A stretch of 64,000 nt of DNA from Eutrema japonicum (taxonomy: Eukaryota > Streptophyta > Magnoliopsida > Brassicales > Brassicaceae): positions 3,224,001 to 3,288,000 of the forward strand of contig BSQW01000004.1 in the NCBI GenBank assembly GCA_030161315.1, given 5' to 3'. Position numbers and translations under genes: made by a program. Within the stretch, counting starts at the first letter, position 1. Every line of letters begins with the position of its first letter. Positions 35,143-46,253 of the stretch are shown here, one piece after another. The notes under the pieces are model-generated. The model was not told the origin of the DNA. It was given only the letters and a program-made list of their open reading frames with translations, and searched no databases.

Positions 35143-35240
35143 TGATTTTTATATAAAGAAAGAAGTAACCAACTCGAGGTTGACTTCGCTTAGCCGTCTC
35201 TCGTTTTTGTTTCGATCCAAATCACAGAGATTATTGAGAA

Positions 35241-38200
35241 ATGGGTTCACTAGAGCAGACCGGAGGCGAGTTTTTGGAGGCGATACTCTACCTTAACGGC
35301 GTTCGTAGAGTGTTGCCTGATGGCTTGGCTCATATGACGCTTCTCGAATATCTCAGAGGTGCGTAACTAAACTCTATTCTTTTCTTCTTTTTGTTGTTTC
35401 CGATTAGATTCTAGTGCTAGGGGAAGATCGAAAGTAGTAGACTTTTAGATCCATTTTGTAAGAATCAGGATCAATGAATATTCCCACAGATGCAATCGCC
35501 TGTTTGTGTCTCAATTAGCTGAGTTATGGATTCCGGTTTTTCTTGAATATGTTTGATCCACTAGCTCCGTCCCTTATGTCTGTCTTAACTTGAAGATGAT
35601 TCGGTATGCATCTAGTAAGATTATGCTCCAAGTGCGGGATTTGTTTTGGAGAAATCATTTGTTCTAAACGATCATGGAGTGTTTTCTAACTTGCACAAGT
35701 TTCTTGTTTTCTATAGATTTAGGACTCACCGGGACAAAGCTTGGTTGCGGCGAAGGTGGTTGTGGGGCTTGCACGGTGATGGTTTCTAATTATGACATAA
35801 AATCAAAGACATGTGTGTGCGTATCTTTTCCTCTGATTTGCTGGCTCTACTTTGCTTAAGTTTATCGATTCTTTCTCTCCCCACACTGTTCAAACTGATT
35901 TTTTTTTTTAATTTTTGTTGCAGGCATTATGCTGTCAACGCTTGCTTAGCACCTCTCTATTCAGTAGAAGGAATGCATGTAATATCCATTGAAGGTGTTG
36001 GGCATCGCAAACTCGGCTTGCACCCAGTTCAGGTAAGTTTTACTTGCTTCTTCTCAGTTCTGGAGAATCTATGTCACTACTAAAAGTGTTGATCCTAATA
36101 TTCTCAGGAGTCATTGGCATCTTCTCATGGTTCACAATGTGGGTTCTGTACTCCTGGGTTTATCATGTCCATGTATGCGTTATTGAGGTCAAGTAAAAAC
36201 TCACCTTGTGAAGAGGAGATTGAAGAATGCCTTGCAGGAAATCTATGTCGTTGTACTGGTTATAGACCTATCGTTGATGCTTTTCGGGTCTTTGCAAAAT
36301 CTAACGATGCTCTGTACAGTGGTTTATCTTCACTTACACTTGAAGATGGTTCAAATATTTGCCCATCTACTGGCAAACCTTGTTCTTGTGGATCACAGAA
36401 AACAAATGAAGCGGCCAATTGTAATGAAGATAGAATTCAGTCCATATCTTACAGTGATATAGATGGGGCTAAGTATACAGAAAAGGAGCTAATTTTCCCC
36501 CCTGAGCTTTTGCTGAGGAAATTTTCTCCTTTAAAGTTAAGGGGAAATGGGGGCCTAACTTGGTATAGACCCGTAAATCTTCAGAACTTGCTTGAGCTCA
36601 AAGCAAATTATCCTGATGCAAAACTACTGGTTGGTAATACGGAGGTGGGAATCGAAATGAGACTGAAGAGGTTACAGTATCAAGTGCTAATATCTGTTAC
36701 TCAAGTCCCAGAACTCAACGCTTTGAATGTAAATGACGATGGGGTAGAGGTTGGTTCGGCTTTGAAACTTTCTGAACTTCTGAGGTTATTCAGGAGGGTA
36801 GTAAAGGAGCGTCCTGAACATGAAACATCAGCATGCAAGGCTTTTATTGAACAGCTGAAGTGGTTTGCTGGGACACAAATAAGAAATGTTGCTTGCATTG
36901 GTGGAAACATCTGTACAGCTAGTCCAATATCTGATTTAAATCCTCTGTGGATGGCTTCAAGAGCAGAATTTCGGGTAATCAACAGCAATGGAGACGTTAG
37001 GTCCATACCTGCAAAAGATTTCTTCCTTGGTTATCGTAAAGTAGATATGGGAAGCAACGAGATCTTGTTGTCGGTATTCCTTCCATGGACAAGGCCCTTG
37101 GAGTATGTGAAAGAATTTAAGCAGGCCCATCGTAGGGATGATGATATAGCTATTGTCAATGGTGGAATGCGTGTCTTTCTTGAAGAGAAGGGTGAACAAT
37201 TGTTCGTTTCTGATGCATCAATTGCTTATGGTGGTGTGGCTCCTCTTTCGCTGTGTGCAAGAAAGACTGAGGAATTTTTAATTGGAAAGAATTGGAATAA
37301 TAGTCTTCTACAAGATGCACTTAAGGTCATACAGAGCGATGTCTTAATTAAGGAAGATGCTCCTGGGGGAATGGTGGAGTTTCGAAAATCTCTAACCCTA
37401 AGTTTCTTCTTTAAATTTTTCTTATGGGTTTCTCATCATGTACATAACATAAAGCCCACGATAGAGACCTTCCCACCCTCCCATATATCAGCTGTTCAAC
37501 CTGTTTCTCGGTTATCTAGAATAGGAAAACAAGACTATGAGACAGTAAAACAGGGAACATCTGTTGGGTCGTCGGAGGTCCATCTATCAGCGAGAATGCA
37601 GGTGTGTTGCTCCATCCACTGCACTCAAATTGTTTCTCCACTTTGATTCTCATACTAGTGCTTTTCTTAGCCACTTCAATTTAAGTGGCGCGTCTTTTGC
37701 TTTACTCTGGGGTAACTTATGTCTACTATGTAATTTTCTTTGTTGATTAATTTTTGTGATAAGAGTAAAATAAGAGGAAATGCTTATGCGTAGAGATATT
37801 GTTCGGCAATTATATGTCATAAAAATATAGAGCATATATGTGGGCTAGATATCTTATAAAGCTCTTGTAGACCTCTGTATAGGTTAGTTAAGCGTGGAAA
37901 GATTAAGTAGAGGAGAAAAAGAAAGTGATAAGCTTGAAGATTTTGGTGATGTTAGGTCGATTGCCGGTGCCCATTGCCATGTACATTGTTTTACCTTCTA
38001 GAGCTAAGACTTATTGTGATTTCTGACCTCCTGAAATATTATGTGATTATGGAATTTGCACAGGGGCTTCTGAAATTTTGATTCCTCTTCACATAGCTTA
38101 TGGTCTCTCTTTCTCAACTCCAAACTTCACCATTATCAGTTCCATAAGCTTAATTGTGTTCCTGTCTCCAAAATACCTTCAAGCTTGATAAAGTGATGAG

Positions 38201-41200
38201 TTTGAACACATATTGTTTGGTTTTGGGGTGGTTTTTTCGTTGATAGTTTAGAACCTCTAGCTAATCAAAGTAATGTAATTCGTTATAGGTTGGTGAGTAG
38301 AGAAGAGTTACCAGTTTTTATCTATCAGTTTGACAGTCTTATATTTTAATGTAGGTCACAGGGGAAGCTGAATATACTGATGATACCCCAGTGCCTCCTA
38401 ATACGTTGCATGCTGCCTTAGTGCTAAGCAAAGTGCCACATGCTCGCATCCTTTCAATTGATGATTCGGCAGCCAAGTCTTCACCTGGTTTTGTTGGTCT
38501 GTTTCTTGCCAAAGATGTTCCCGGGGATAATATGATTGGACCAGTTGTTGCCGATGAAGAATTGTTTGCTACGGACGTGGTCACGTGTGTGGGACAAGTA
38601 AGAAAATTTGAGACCTCAATTTTCGCTTTCTTTCTTAGCTTTTCCATGGAGATTCAATGGGGAACCTTTAGTTTCTCTGTGTCTTAGAAGATGTGTTACA
38701 GGCAAAGCTGTTTTTGTGCATGCTTTCTTTACCACCAGAAAGCAAAATAGCAAGGGTTATGCATAATGCATGTATTGATTATACTACTGTTTCTGTTATG
38801 CATGTATTGATTTTGTTATACTACTCAAAAAAGTAAACGAAAGTTCTCATATAGATCCAGTTATTTTATTGGATATATGTATTTCGTTCCCAACTTCATT
38901 ATTTAATTTAATCGAATCTGGTATTTCAGGTCATTGGTGTGGTTGTCGCAGATACACATGAAAATGCAAAAACTGCAGCAGGAAAAGTTGATGTTAGATA
39001 TGAGGAACTGCCAGCAATATTATCAATCAAGGAGGCTATTAATGCTAAAAGTTTCCATCCAAACACAGAGAAAAGGCTAAGAAAAGGGGATGTAGAGCTA
39101 TGCTTTCAATCTGGTCAGTGTGACAGGATATTAGAGGGAGAGGTTCAAATCGGTGGTCAAGAACACTTTTACTTGGAACCTCATGGTAGTTTGGTTTGGA
39201 CAATTGATGGAGGCAACGAAGTTCATATGATTTCATCCACTCAAGTAAGCATATTTACATAATTGAGAATAACATACTGTCATATACTTCACTGAGTGAA
39301 ATTCACCTTGATTCATGCTATCTACGACCAGTACATGGCCATAAGCTCTCTGTAACAGAGAACCATCAGGCATCAGCTAGATTAAGATTTTAAATGATAA
39401 TCTTGTTTCTGCTTAAGCAAGTATTGGTGGTTTTGATTTAAATGCAGGCTCCTCAAAAGCACCAGAAATATATTTCTCATGTTCTCGGTCTTCCAATGTC
39501 TAAAGTGGTATGCAAAACCAAACGAATTGGTGGTGGCTTTGGTGGTAAGGAAACAAGATCAGCTTTCATTGCTGCTGCAGCTGCTGTTCCTTCCTACCTA
39601 TTGAATCGACCTGTGAAACTCATTCTGGACAGAGATGTGGACATGATGATAACTGGTCATCGTCATAGTTTCGTTGGAAAGTATAAGGTATCTTTCTCTG
39701 TTGTTTCCTTGAATTCTTAGGCAGTGGAATTTTATAGTCAGCAGACAATTAATTAAAAATGACTGAACAGTTGAGAATAGAAGAAAGAGTTAGACAAACT
39801 AGAAAATTACTTTTAATTGGATGCTCTACCCTTTACAGGTTGGATTTACGAATGAAGGAAAAATATTGGCGTTGAACCTTGAAATCTACAACAATGGTGG
39901 AAACTCTTTGGATCTTTCCCTTGCTATTCTCGAACGTGCCATGTTTCACTCGGATAATGTTTATGAGATCCCGCATGTGAGGATCATAGGGAATGTTTGC
40001 TTTACTAATTTTCCCAGCAACACTGCTTTCCGAGGGTTTGGAGGGCCCCAAGGTATGCTTATAACTGAAAACTGGATTCAAAGAATCGCAGCTGAGCTTG
40101 ATAAAAGCCCTGAAGAAATCAAAGTGAGTTGAATGTTTTCTAAACATCTTCAATCTTGAAAGTTTGTAGGAATTTGTCCTCCTTTTGCCAATTTCCTATT
40201 TTTAATAATCTCTGGTGTATTGACTTTACTTTAGGAGATGAACTTTCAAGTGGAAGGATCAATCACACATTACTCTCAGACTCTTCAGCACTGCACATTA
40301 CATCAGCTCTGGAAAGAGCTGAAAGTATCCTGCAACTTCTTAAAGGCTCGTAGAGAAGCCGAGGAGTTTAATAGTCATAATCGGTGGAAAAAGCGTGGTG
40401 TAGCTATGGTTCCCACAAAATTTGGCATATCATTTACCACAAAGTTCATGAATCAGGTAACCTTTTTATGAAGTGGAAAGATTAAGATACAGCTGCCATG
40501 GAAATCTCACCATTGCTTGCAATGCTAGAATCTAAATTTTTAGACACATCTATCCATTTTTTATTTTACACATTATGTGGCTGTTACAGGCCGGTGCTCT
40601 TGTTCATGTTTACACCGATGGGACTGTTTTGGTGACACATGGAGGTGTGGAGATGGGTCAAGGATTGCATACGAAAGTTGCCCAAGTTGCTGCATCCGCC
40701 TTTAACATTCCGCTTGGTTCAGTTTTCGTGTCAGAGACAAGCACCGACAAGGTACATTTATATCACTTAGAATTTAAAATGGAGCTCTGTTACAAGCAGA
40801 GCACTGTAGGCCAAGACGTACAAACTGTTCTTGCTCTCTTATCGTTTTATGGTCTCTACATAGGTTCCAAATGCGTCACCAACTGCTGCTTCTGCGAGCT
40901 CCGATATGTACGGTGCTGCAGTTTTAGACGCCTGTGAGCAGATTATAGCTAGAATGGAGCCTGTTGCATCTAAGCACAATTTCAACACATTCACTGAGGT
41001 ATTCTTTTTCCCTTGCATTTTGATATAATCTTGGAGGAGTTTGATGCTTATTTGGAAAACTCTCTTTTCTTTGAGTGTATGTAGCTGGCAAGTGCGTGCT
41101 ACTTTCAACGAATAGACCTCTCTGCTCACGGTTTTCACATTGTTCCCGAAATTGGATTTGACTGGATAACTGGAAAAGGAAACGCATTTAGATATTACAC

Positions 41201-41903
41201 GTATGGAGCTGCGTTTGCTGAAGTTGAGATAGATACATTGACTGGTGATTTTCACACAAGAGCCACCGATATAATGTTGGACCTCGGATATTCTCTTAAC
41301 CCAGCCATTGATGTTGGACAAGTGCGCGTTCTTCTCTCAACCTACTACGCATTTGTGCAATCTTTAATTAAAATGAAAAATGTTGTATCTAAAATCACTA
41401 TTTGCAGATAGAAGGAGCATTTGTACAAGGACTGGGCTGGGTAGCTTTAGAAGAACTCAAATGGGGAGATGCAGCTCATAAATGGATTCGACCGGGAACT
41501 TTACTCACTTGCGGACCCGGAAACTACAAAATACCTTCCATTAACGACATTCCGTTCCACCTCAATGTTTCTCTTCTCAAGGTATGCAACTATAAGAACA
41601 AGCTTTAAATTGGTGCAAGCCATTTGAAACTAAACCTGAGATTATACTTTATTAAATTAGGGGAATCCGAATACAAAGGCAATACATTCATCTAAAGCAG
41701 TGGGTGAGCCACCATTCTTTCTTGCATCATCGGTCTTCTTTGCGATAAAGGAAGCGATCAGAGCAGCTAGAACCGAGGTGGGTCTCACCAACTGGTTCCC
41801 TCTGGAGACTCCAGCCACTCCAGAGCGTATCAGGATGGCATGTTTTGACGAGTTTTCAGCTCCTTTTGTTAGTTCAGATTTTTGCCCCAAGCTTAGTGTT
41901 TGA
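35241..41903 (+). CDS. XDH1: Xanthine dehydrogenase (molybdenum hydroxylase)
   Basis: Fourteen exons: 35241-35358, 35717-35816, 35924-36032, 36108-37601, 38355-38597, 38930-39244, 39448-39687, 39839-40123, 40235-40456, 40590-40751, 40864-40998, 41085-41321, 41408-41581 and 41661-41903. They join in frame to 1358 residues, full family length. The N-terminal 2Fe-2S domain has GCGEGGCGACTVM; the second cluster has QCGFCTPGF and CLAGNLCRCTG. The FAD domain follows (NTEVGIEMRLKRLQ, GGNICTASPISDLNP). The Moco domains carry RIGGGFGGKETR, NTAFRGFGGPQG, GGVEMGQGLHTK and VGEPPFFLAS with the catalytic Glu near residue 1293. The enzyme oxidises hypoxanthine and xanthine to urate. The MGSL start and SDFCPKLSV end resemble A. 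thaliana XDH1 more than XDH2. It is convergent with amidase A, 150 bp apart. Confidence 0.96.
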
Positions 41904-42053
41904 GCTTTTAACTTAATCAAGGGGCAAAAGATCGGTCAGTATATTGTGACAAGGTCATATCTGTAAGTTATTTCCAGTCTCCAAATAATTGTACAGTACA
42001 TAGATATGTTTCTCCAAATCAGCAACTTTGTTGACTACAACTATACAAGTGCC

Positions 42054-43919
42054 TCAAGCTGTGAACTTTGGTGCCTTCCTGATCAAAGTTGCTTGTTCGA
42101 AGCCATAAGCAATCTCAATGAGCTTTGGCTCTGAAAATCTCAATCCTCCAAAGCTAATTCCAAACGGAACTCCTTCACTATCATATCCTGCAGGGACACT
42201 GATTCCTGGATACCCTCCTATGGCGAGGACAGGGCTCAACGTCGAACCGAGCGTCAATATTGCATCTAACTTATTTTCCTTCATTAGCTTTTCGATTCCA
42301 TTCCTCGAAAGTTTTTCTATTTTCTGCAATGCTGCTTTCTCTTTCTCACCCATTCCATTGGTGTCTTCTGCTGCAAGGAAGATCTCTTGTCCCCATTTTT
42401 TCACCTGTTCCTGTGATTTTTGGCAACTCATTGACTTGGATTCCGTTCAGATACCGAGTGAAAGGTGAATTCAATCTTAAAGCTTACGGTACATTTTCAG
42501 CGAATTTCTTGTTGAAGGCAATAACGTCTGCTAAGGACCGGACTGGGGATTTCACAAGCTCTTTAAGATATTCATTCAGAGAGATCTTGAACTCAGCCAA
42601 AAGTGCGATCCCTTCACCGCTATTAGTGAAATCCACAATGACTTCTATGTTTGGTATCGTTAAATTGTCAATGACGATCGCGCCTTGTCGTCTTCATCAC
42701 AGAGAAAAAACAGAGCTATAATTAGATATTGTGTTCCCAATTGGTTTGAATTGATTGATCAAATCAGATTATAACGAATTTTACCATAATATGTTGATGT
42801 GTTGATCAAGATGAGAATGCTTCATTACAACCCCTAATCTCTTACCTTTGAGGCCACTAGCTGTCAGAAACTGCTTGTAACCGCCTTCCGGTATGAACTT
42901 GGACGCAGCCTTCGTGGCCTCGTCCAACGGATCATAACCCACAATAGCATCAAGGAGATGAACAGAATCCGAAACTGTCCTACATATCGGCCTAGAATTT
43001 GCAAAAAAACACAAGAGAAACATGGTAAAATGGTACAAAATCAAATAGTTGGTAGTGGTGGGTGCTCTTAGTCTCACCCTACACTGTCCTGTCTCAAGGA
43101 GATGGGAACCACCCCGGCCCGGCTAGTGAGCCCGACACTCGGTTTAATCCCGACCACCGAGTTCTGATTCGCCGGACAGAGAATGGAACCATCAGTTTCA
43201 GTCCCAATTGACACGGCCACAAGATTAGCCGCCACTGATATAGCTGAACCACTACTTGACCCACACGGATCTGCTGATAAAACGTACGGATTCTGCAGCA
43301 TGCATTCAAAGCCTCTTTTTGATTCCAAAAGCTCCAATTATTTTGTAGAGATTTTTGGTAAAGTTACCTTTCCTTGGAGGCCACGTGCGCTCCAACCATC
43401 TGGGATGGATAAAGATCGGAAATGAGCCCATTCGCTTAAACTGGCTTTGCCCAAGATCACAGCACCAGATTCTCTGAGTCTCTTGACAACACCAGCGTCT
43501 CGAGCCACGACCGAACCAAGCAAAGCCAACGAACCAGCCGTCGTGTTTAGCTTCTCCTTGGTGGAGATGGAATCCTTGACCAGAACCGGTACACTGTGCA
43601 AGATAGGAAGCTTAGTGACGCCGTTTTTGAGCTCGCGTTCTCTGTCTGCGATATCTGCTTGGATCAAAGCATCTGGATTCGTCTCGATGACTGCGTGGAG
43701 CATCGGATTGAGTTTAGAGATGGATTCGAGATACATCTCAACGAGCTGCTTTGATGTCAGTCTTTTCTCCTTGAAAGCAAGTCTAATGTCATCAACAGTG
43801 GCTTCTTGGATCGAGAACTTTGAAGTGGGCATGCTTTGAGATTGCATAAGAAGAGCTTGAGGAAGAAGAAGAAGAAGAAGAGATGATGAGAAGATGAAAC
43901 GCAGAGAAACAATGTCCAT
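42054..43919 (-). pseudogene. Amidase-signature protein copy A, stop at exon 3/4 junction
   Basis: Exons 43919-43368, 43292-43078, 42991-42785, 42691-42493 and 42410-42054 keep phase and would give 509 residues. However, the codon spanning exons 3 and 4 is TG plus A, a TGA, where copy B has AGA (Arg), giving a stop at codon 325. No alternative acceptor nearby rescues it. The amidase signature is otherwise intact: VLVKDSISTKEKLNTTAGS with the catalytic Lys, DPCGSSSGSAISVAANLVA with cis-Ser and nucleophile Ser region, and SVGLTSRAGVVPISLRQDS. The start MDIVSLRF precedes a hydrophobic run (FSSSLLLLLLPQALL), a possible signal peptide absent in copy B. The position matches AT4G34880. It could be a pseudogene or yield a truncated protein. 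Confidence 0.75.
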
Positions 43920-44009
43920 TGCTAGCGAAAGAAAGGGTCAATGCCAACTCTCTCCCTCTCTCTCTCTCTTTTTAAAAGAGAAGAGAAAGATAATATCTTT
44001 GACCAAGTC

Positions 44010-44239
44010 GGAGAAAGAAAATTGTGGTAATTGGTTTCTCACCCAACACTGTCCTGTCTCAAGGAGATAGGTAGAGCTGTCAAATGGGCCTGTCTGCGTC
44101 CGTCCATAAGGACCATTTACCGTTTGGCATATGCTTTTTGAATTCTTTAAAAAGAACAAAAAAAGTGTAGTTCTGACTGAAATCATCATTTGCAGATACA
44201 AGGAGAATTCGTACAAGAACTTTGTTGACTACAAGTGCC
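44010..44239. pseudogene. Relic of a second xanthine dehydrogenase plus amidase scrap
   Basis: Bases about 44010-44070 match amidase copy B around its intron 2/exon 2 border (AAATTGTGGTAATTGG, CCTGTCTCAAGGAGATAGG). Bases about 44170-44239 match the end of XDH intron 12 and the start of exon 13 (CATTTGCAGATACAAGGAG against TATTTGCAGATAGAAGGAG). They then jump directly into the XDH-amidase spacer (TTTGTTGACTACA, AGTGCCTCAAGCT, as at 42030-42060). The intervening exon sequence is deleted. This is what remains of an XDH copy that once lay convergent to amidase B. Confidence 0.7.
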
Positions 44240-44379
44240 TCAAGCTTGGAAATTGGGTGGCTTCCTAATGAGAGTTGCTTGTTCGAAGCCATAAGCAATC
44301 TCAATGAGCTTTGGCTCTGAGAATCTCAATCCTCCAAAGATAATCCCAAATGGAACTCCTTCACTATCATATCCTGCGG
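44240..44379 (-). pseudogene. Severed C-terminal end of amidase copy B
   Basis: On the minus strand this encodes the last 44 residues of the amidase (GYDSEGVPFGIIFGGLRFSE, EIAYGFEQATLIRK) and a TGA at 44242-44240. It is separated from the rest of the gene (49765-51428) by the Gypsy insertion. The 5-bp repeat TGCGG (44375-44379) is the target duplication shared with 49765-49769. Confidence 0.92.
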
Positions 44380-44852
44380 TGATGAGAGTGAAGAAGAAGA
44401 GAACCGAACCAGACCGGTTCGAGTGCGCAAACCAAATTCAAAGTATCTCTGACTTAGTCTTTCGATTATTTTGTTTCAGCAAATAAATGGGATAAAGTCT
44501 TTTGACTTAGTCCAGCTTTTAATTTCCAGTTGTGGCAAATAATTCTGAGCACTTCTCAACTACGGAAAGTGTTTCAAGTTGTTGTTATTTGTTTCCATCT
44601 TTGTAGGAACTATGGTTCCAAGCTTTTCTATTTAATCAATGAAAACAAAACAAAGAGGTAGTCATAACTACCCAAAAGAAATATCTTGTTTAAGTTTTCA
44701 TACTTGTTCTGTACTTAAAAGCTTGGATCGGGTTCTTAGCTTAACAGTGGTATCAGAGAATAGTTCGATCTATATTTTTTTCCCACACCTTCACAATTCC
44801 ATCTAAAAACTCAAAAAAACCGTTGGTCTTGACTCAAACTGTAGGAGAGTCA

Positions 44853-46253
44853 ATGGCCAACACAAAAGACAGGCTCGATAACGTAGAGGCAAGTCTGGGG
44901 ACAGTGCAAGACGAGCTGCAAACGATGCATACCGGCATTGGAGACAAGCTCCGGAGTATGGAGACGGCAAACGACACAAAACTACACAATTTGGAGACAT
45001 CGATCAACCGTATGATCGAAGAATCCATGAATCGGGTGATGGAGATGATGTTAACTAACCGTGTAAGTGAGAACAGTGCAGCGAGGGGAAGTCGGAAACC
45101 CAGCGACAGCCCGCCGTCGCATCACCGCAACGAAGCCATGAGCCCCTTTGCACCACCACCACACGCACCACCACCGCCAAACGCACCACCACCACCACAT
45201 CACCACCATCGTCATGTCAAACTGGAGTTTCCGCGATTTGGAGGTGGAGATCCCACTGAATGGCTTAGCAAGGTCAAACAATTCTTCGCATACCAGGAGA
45301 TCCCTCGGAACCAGCAAGTTAGCTTTGCATCCTATCACTTGACGGAGAAGGCTAACGAGTGGTGGCAAGCGATATCAAAAGCTCTCCACATCGATCCAAA
45401 CCACGCAGCGTGGGAAACGTTTGAAGAAGAACTATGGGTCCGATTTGGACCAACAGAAGGCGAAAACTTCCACGAGGCGTTGTCCAAGATCCGCCAAACG
45501 GGGACATTGCGCGAGTATCAAGAGGAATTCGAACGATTGATCAACAAGGTCACCAATTGGTCAGAGGAAGCACTGGTCGGAACGTATCTCGGCGGTTTGA
45601 ATGATTCCATCGCCAGCAACGTCCGTATGTTCTCACCGAAAACGTTAAAAGCGGTCATTAATCTGGCACGCTTGCGAGATGAACAACTACAAAAGGAGAG
45701 GCATAAGCGTGCATTCAACACTCGCAGCTACTCACCATCCCCGTCTTTCCAACCATCAAGGCAAGCCATTCAACACCAAAATCCACCCCGGCCACCACAT
45801 AACCGAGAACCAATAGCTCAGGCACCTAGGAAACTCAGTTGGGAGGAGTTAAAAAGGAAGCGAGCTCTTGGTCTCTGTTTCAGTTGCGATGAGAGATACA
45901 CACCGGGCCACAAATGCAAACAACCACAACTATTTGTAATGGAAAGCGAACAAGACGAGGACGATATGGAAGAAGTAGAGGAAGAAGCAGCACCATCACC
46001 ATCACCAGAGATATCGTTACACGCTCTCACAGGCTGCGATACACCAAAAACCATTCGACTAAAAACAGCAATAGGTAATCACGATCTGGTGGCATTGGTT
46101 GATAGTGGATCGACCCACAACTTTATCAGCGAGAAGGTAGCTAACAGTCTCCATCTCGCACTCACACCGACGACCCCTTTTGCTGTCCGCGTCGCCAATG
46201 GCACGCCGCTGCGTTGCCAATGGCACGCCGCTGCGTTGCCGGGGGAAGTATGA
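44853..46253 (+). CDS. Gypsy gag and protease part, frame closed early
   Basis: The frame from ATG 44853 gives 466 residues. A coiled-coil-like N-terminus (about residues 1-70) and a Pro/His-rich linker (PPPHAPPPPNAPPPPHHHH) precede the capsid domain (FPRFGGGDPTEWLSKVKQFF, WETFEEELWVRFGP, LREYQEEFERLINKV). A zinc knuckle follows (CFSCDERYTPGHKC), then the aspartic protease active site LVDSGSTHNFI. The last residues are out of frame: a 22-bp duplication at 46195-46238 shifts reading and leads to an early stop. Confidence 0.9.
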   Translation: MANTKDRLDNVEASLGTVQDELQTMHTGIGDKLRSMETANDTKLHNLETSINRMIEESMNRVMEMMLTNRVSENSAARGSRKPSDSPPSHHRNEAMSPFAPPPHAPPPPNAPPPPHHHHRHVKLEFPRFGGGDPTEWLSKVKQFFAYQEIPRNQQVSFASYHLTEKANEWWQAISKALHIDPNHAAWETFEEELWVRFGPTEGENFHEALSKIRQTGTLREYQEEFERLINKVTNWSEEALVGTYLGGLNDSIASNVRMFSPKTLKAVINLARLRDEQLQKERHKRAFNTRSYSPSPSFQPSRQAIQHQNPPRPPHNREPIAQAPRKLSWEELKRKRALGLCFSCDERYTPGHKCKQPQLFVMESEQDEDDMEEVEEEAAPSPSPEISLHALTGCDTPKTIRLKTAIGNHDLVALVDSGSTHNFISEKVANSLHLALTPTTPFAVRVANGTPLRCQWHAAALPGEV

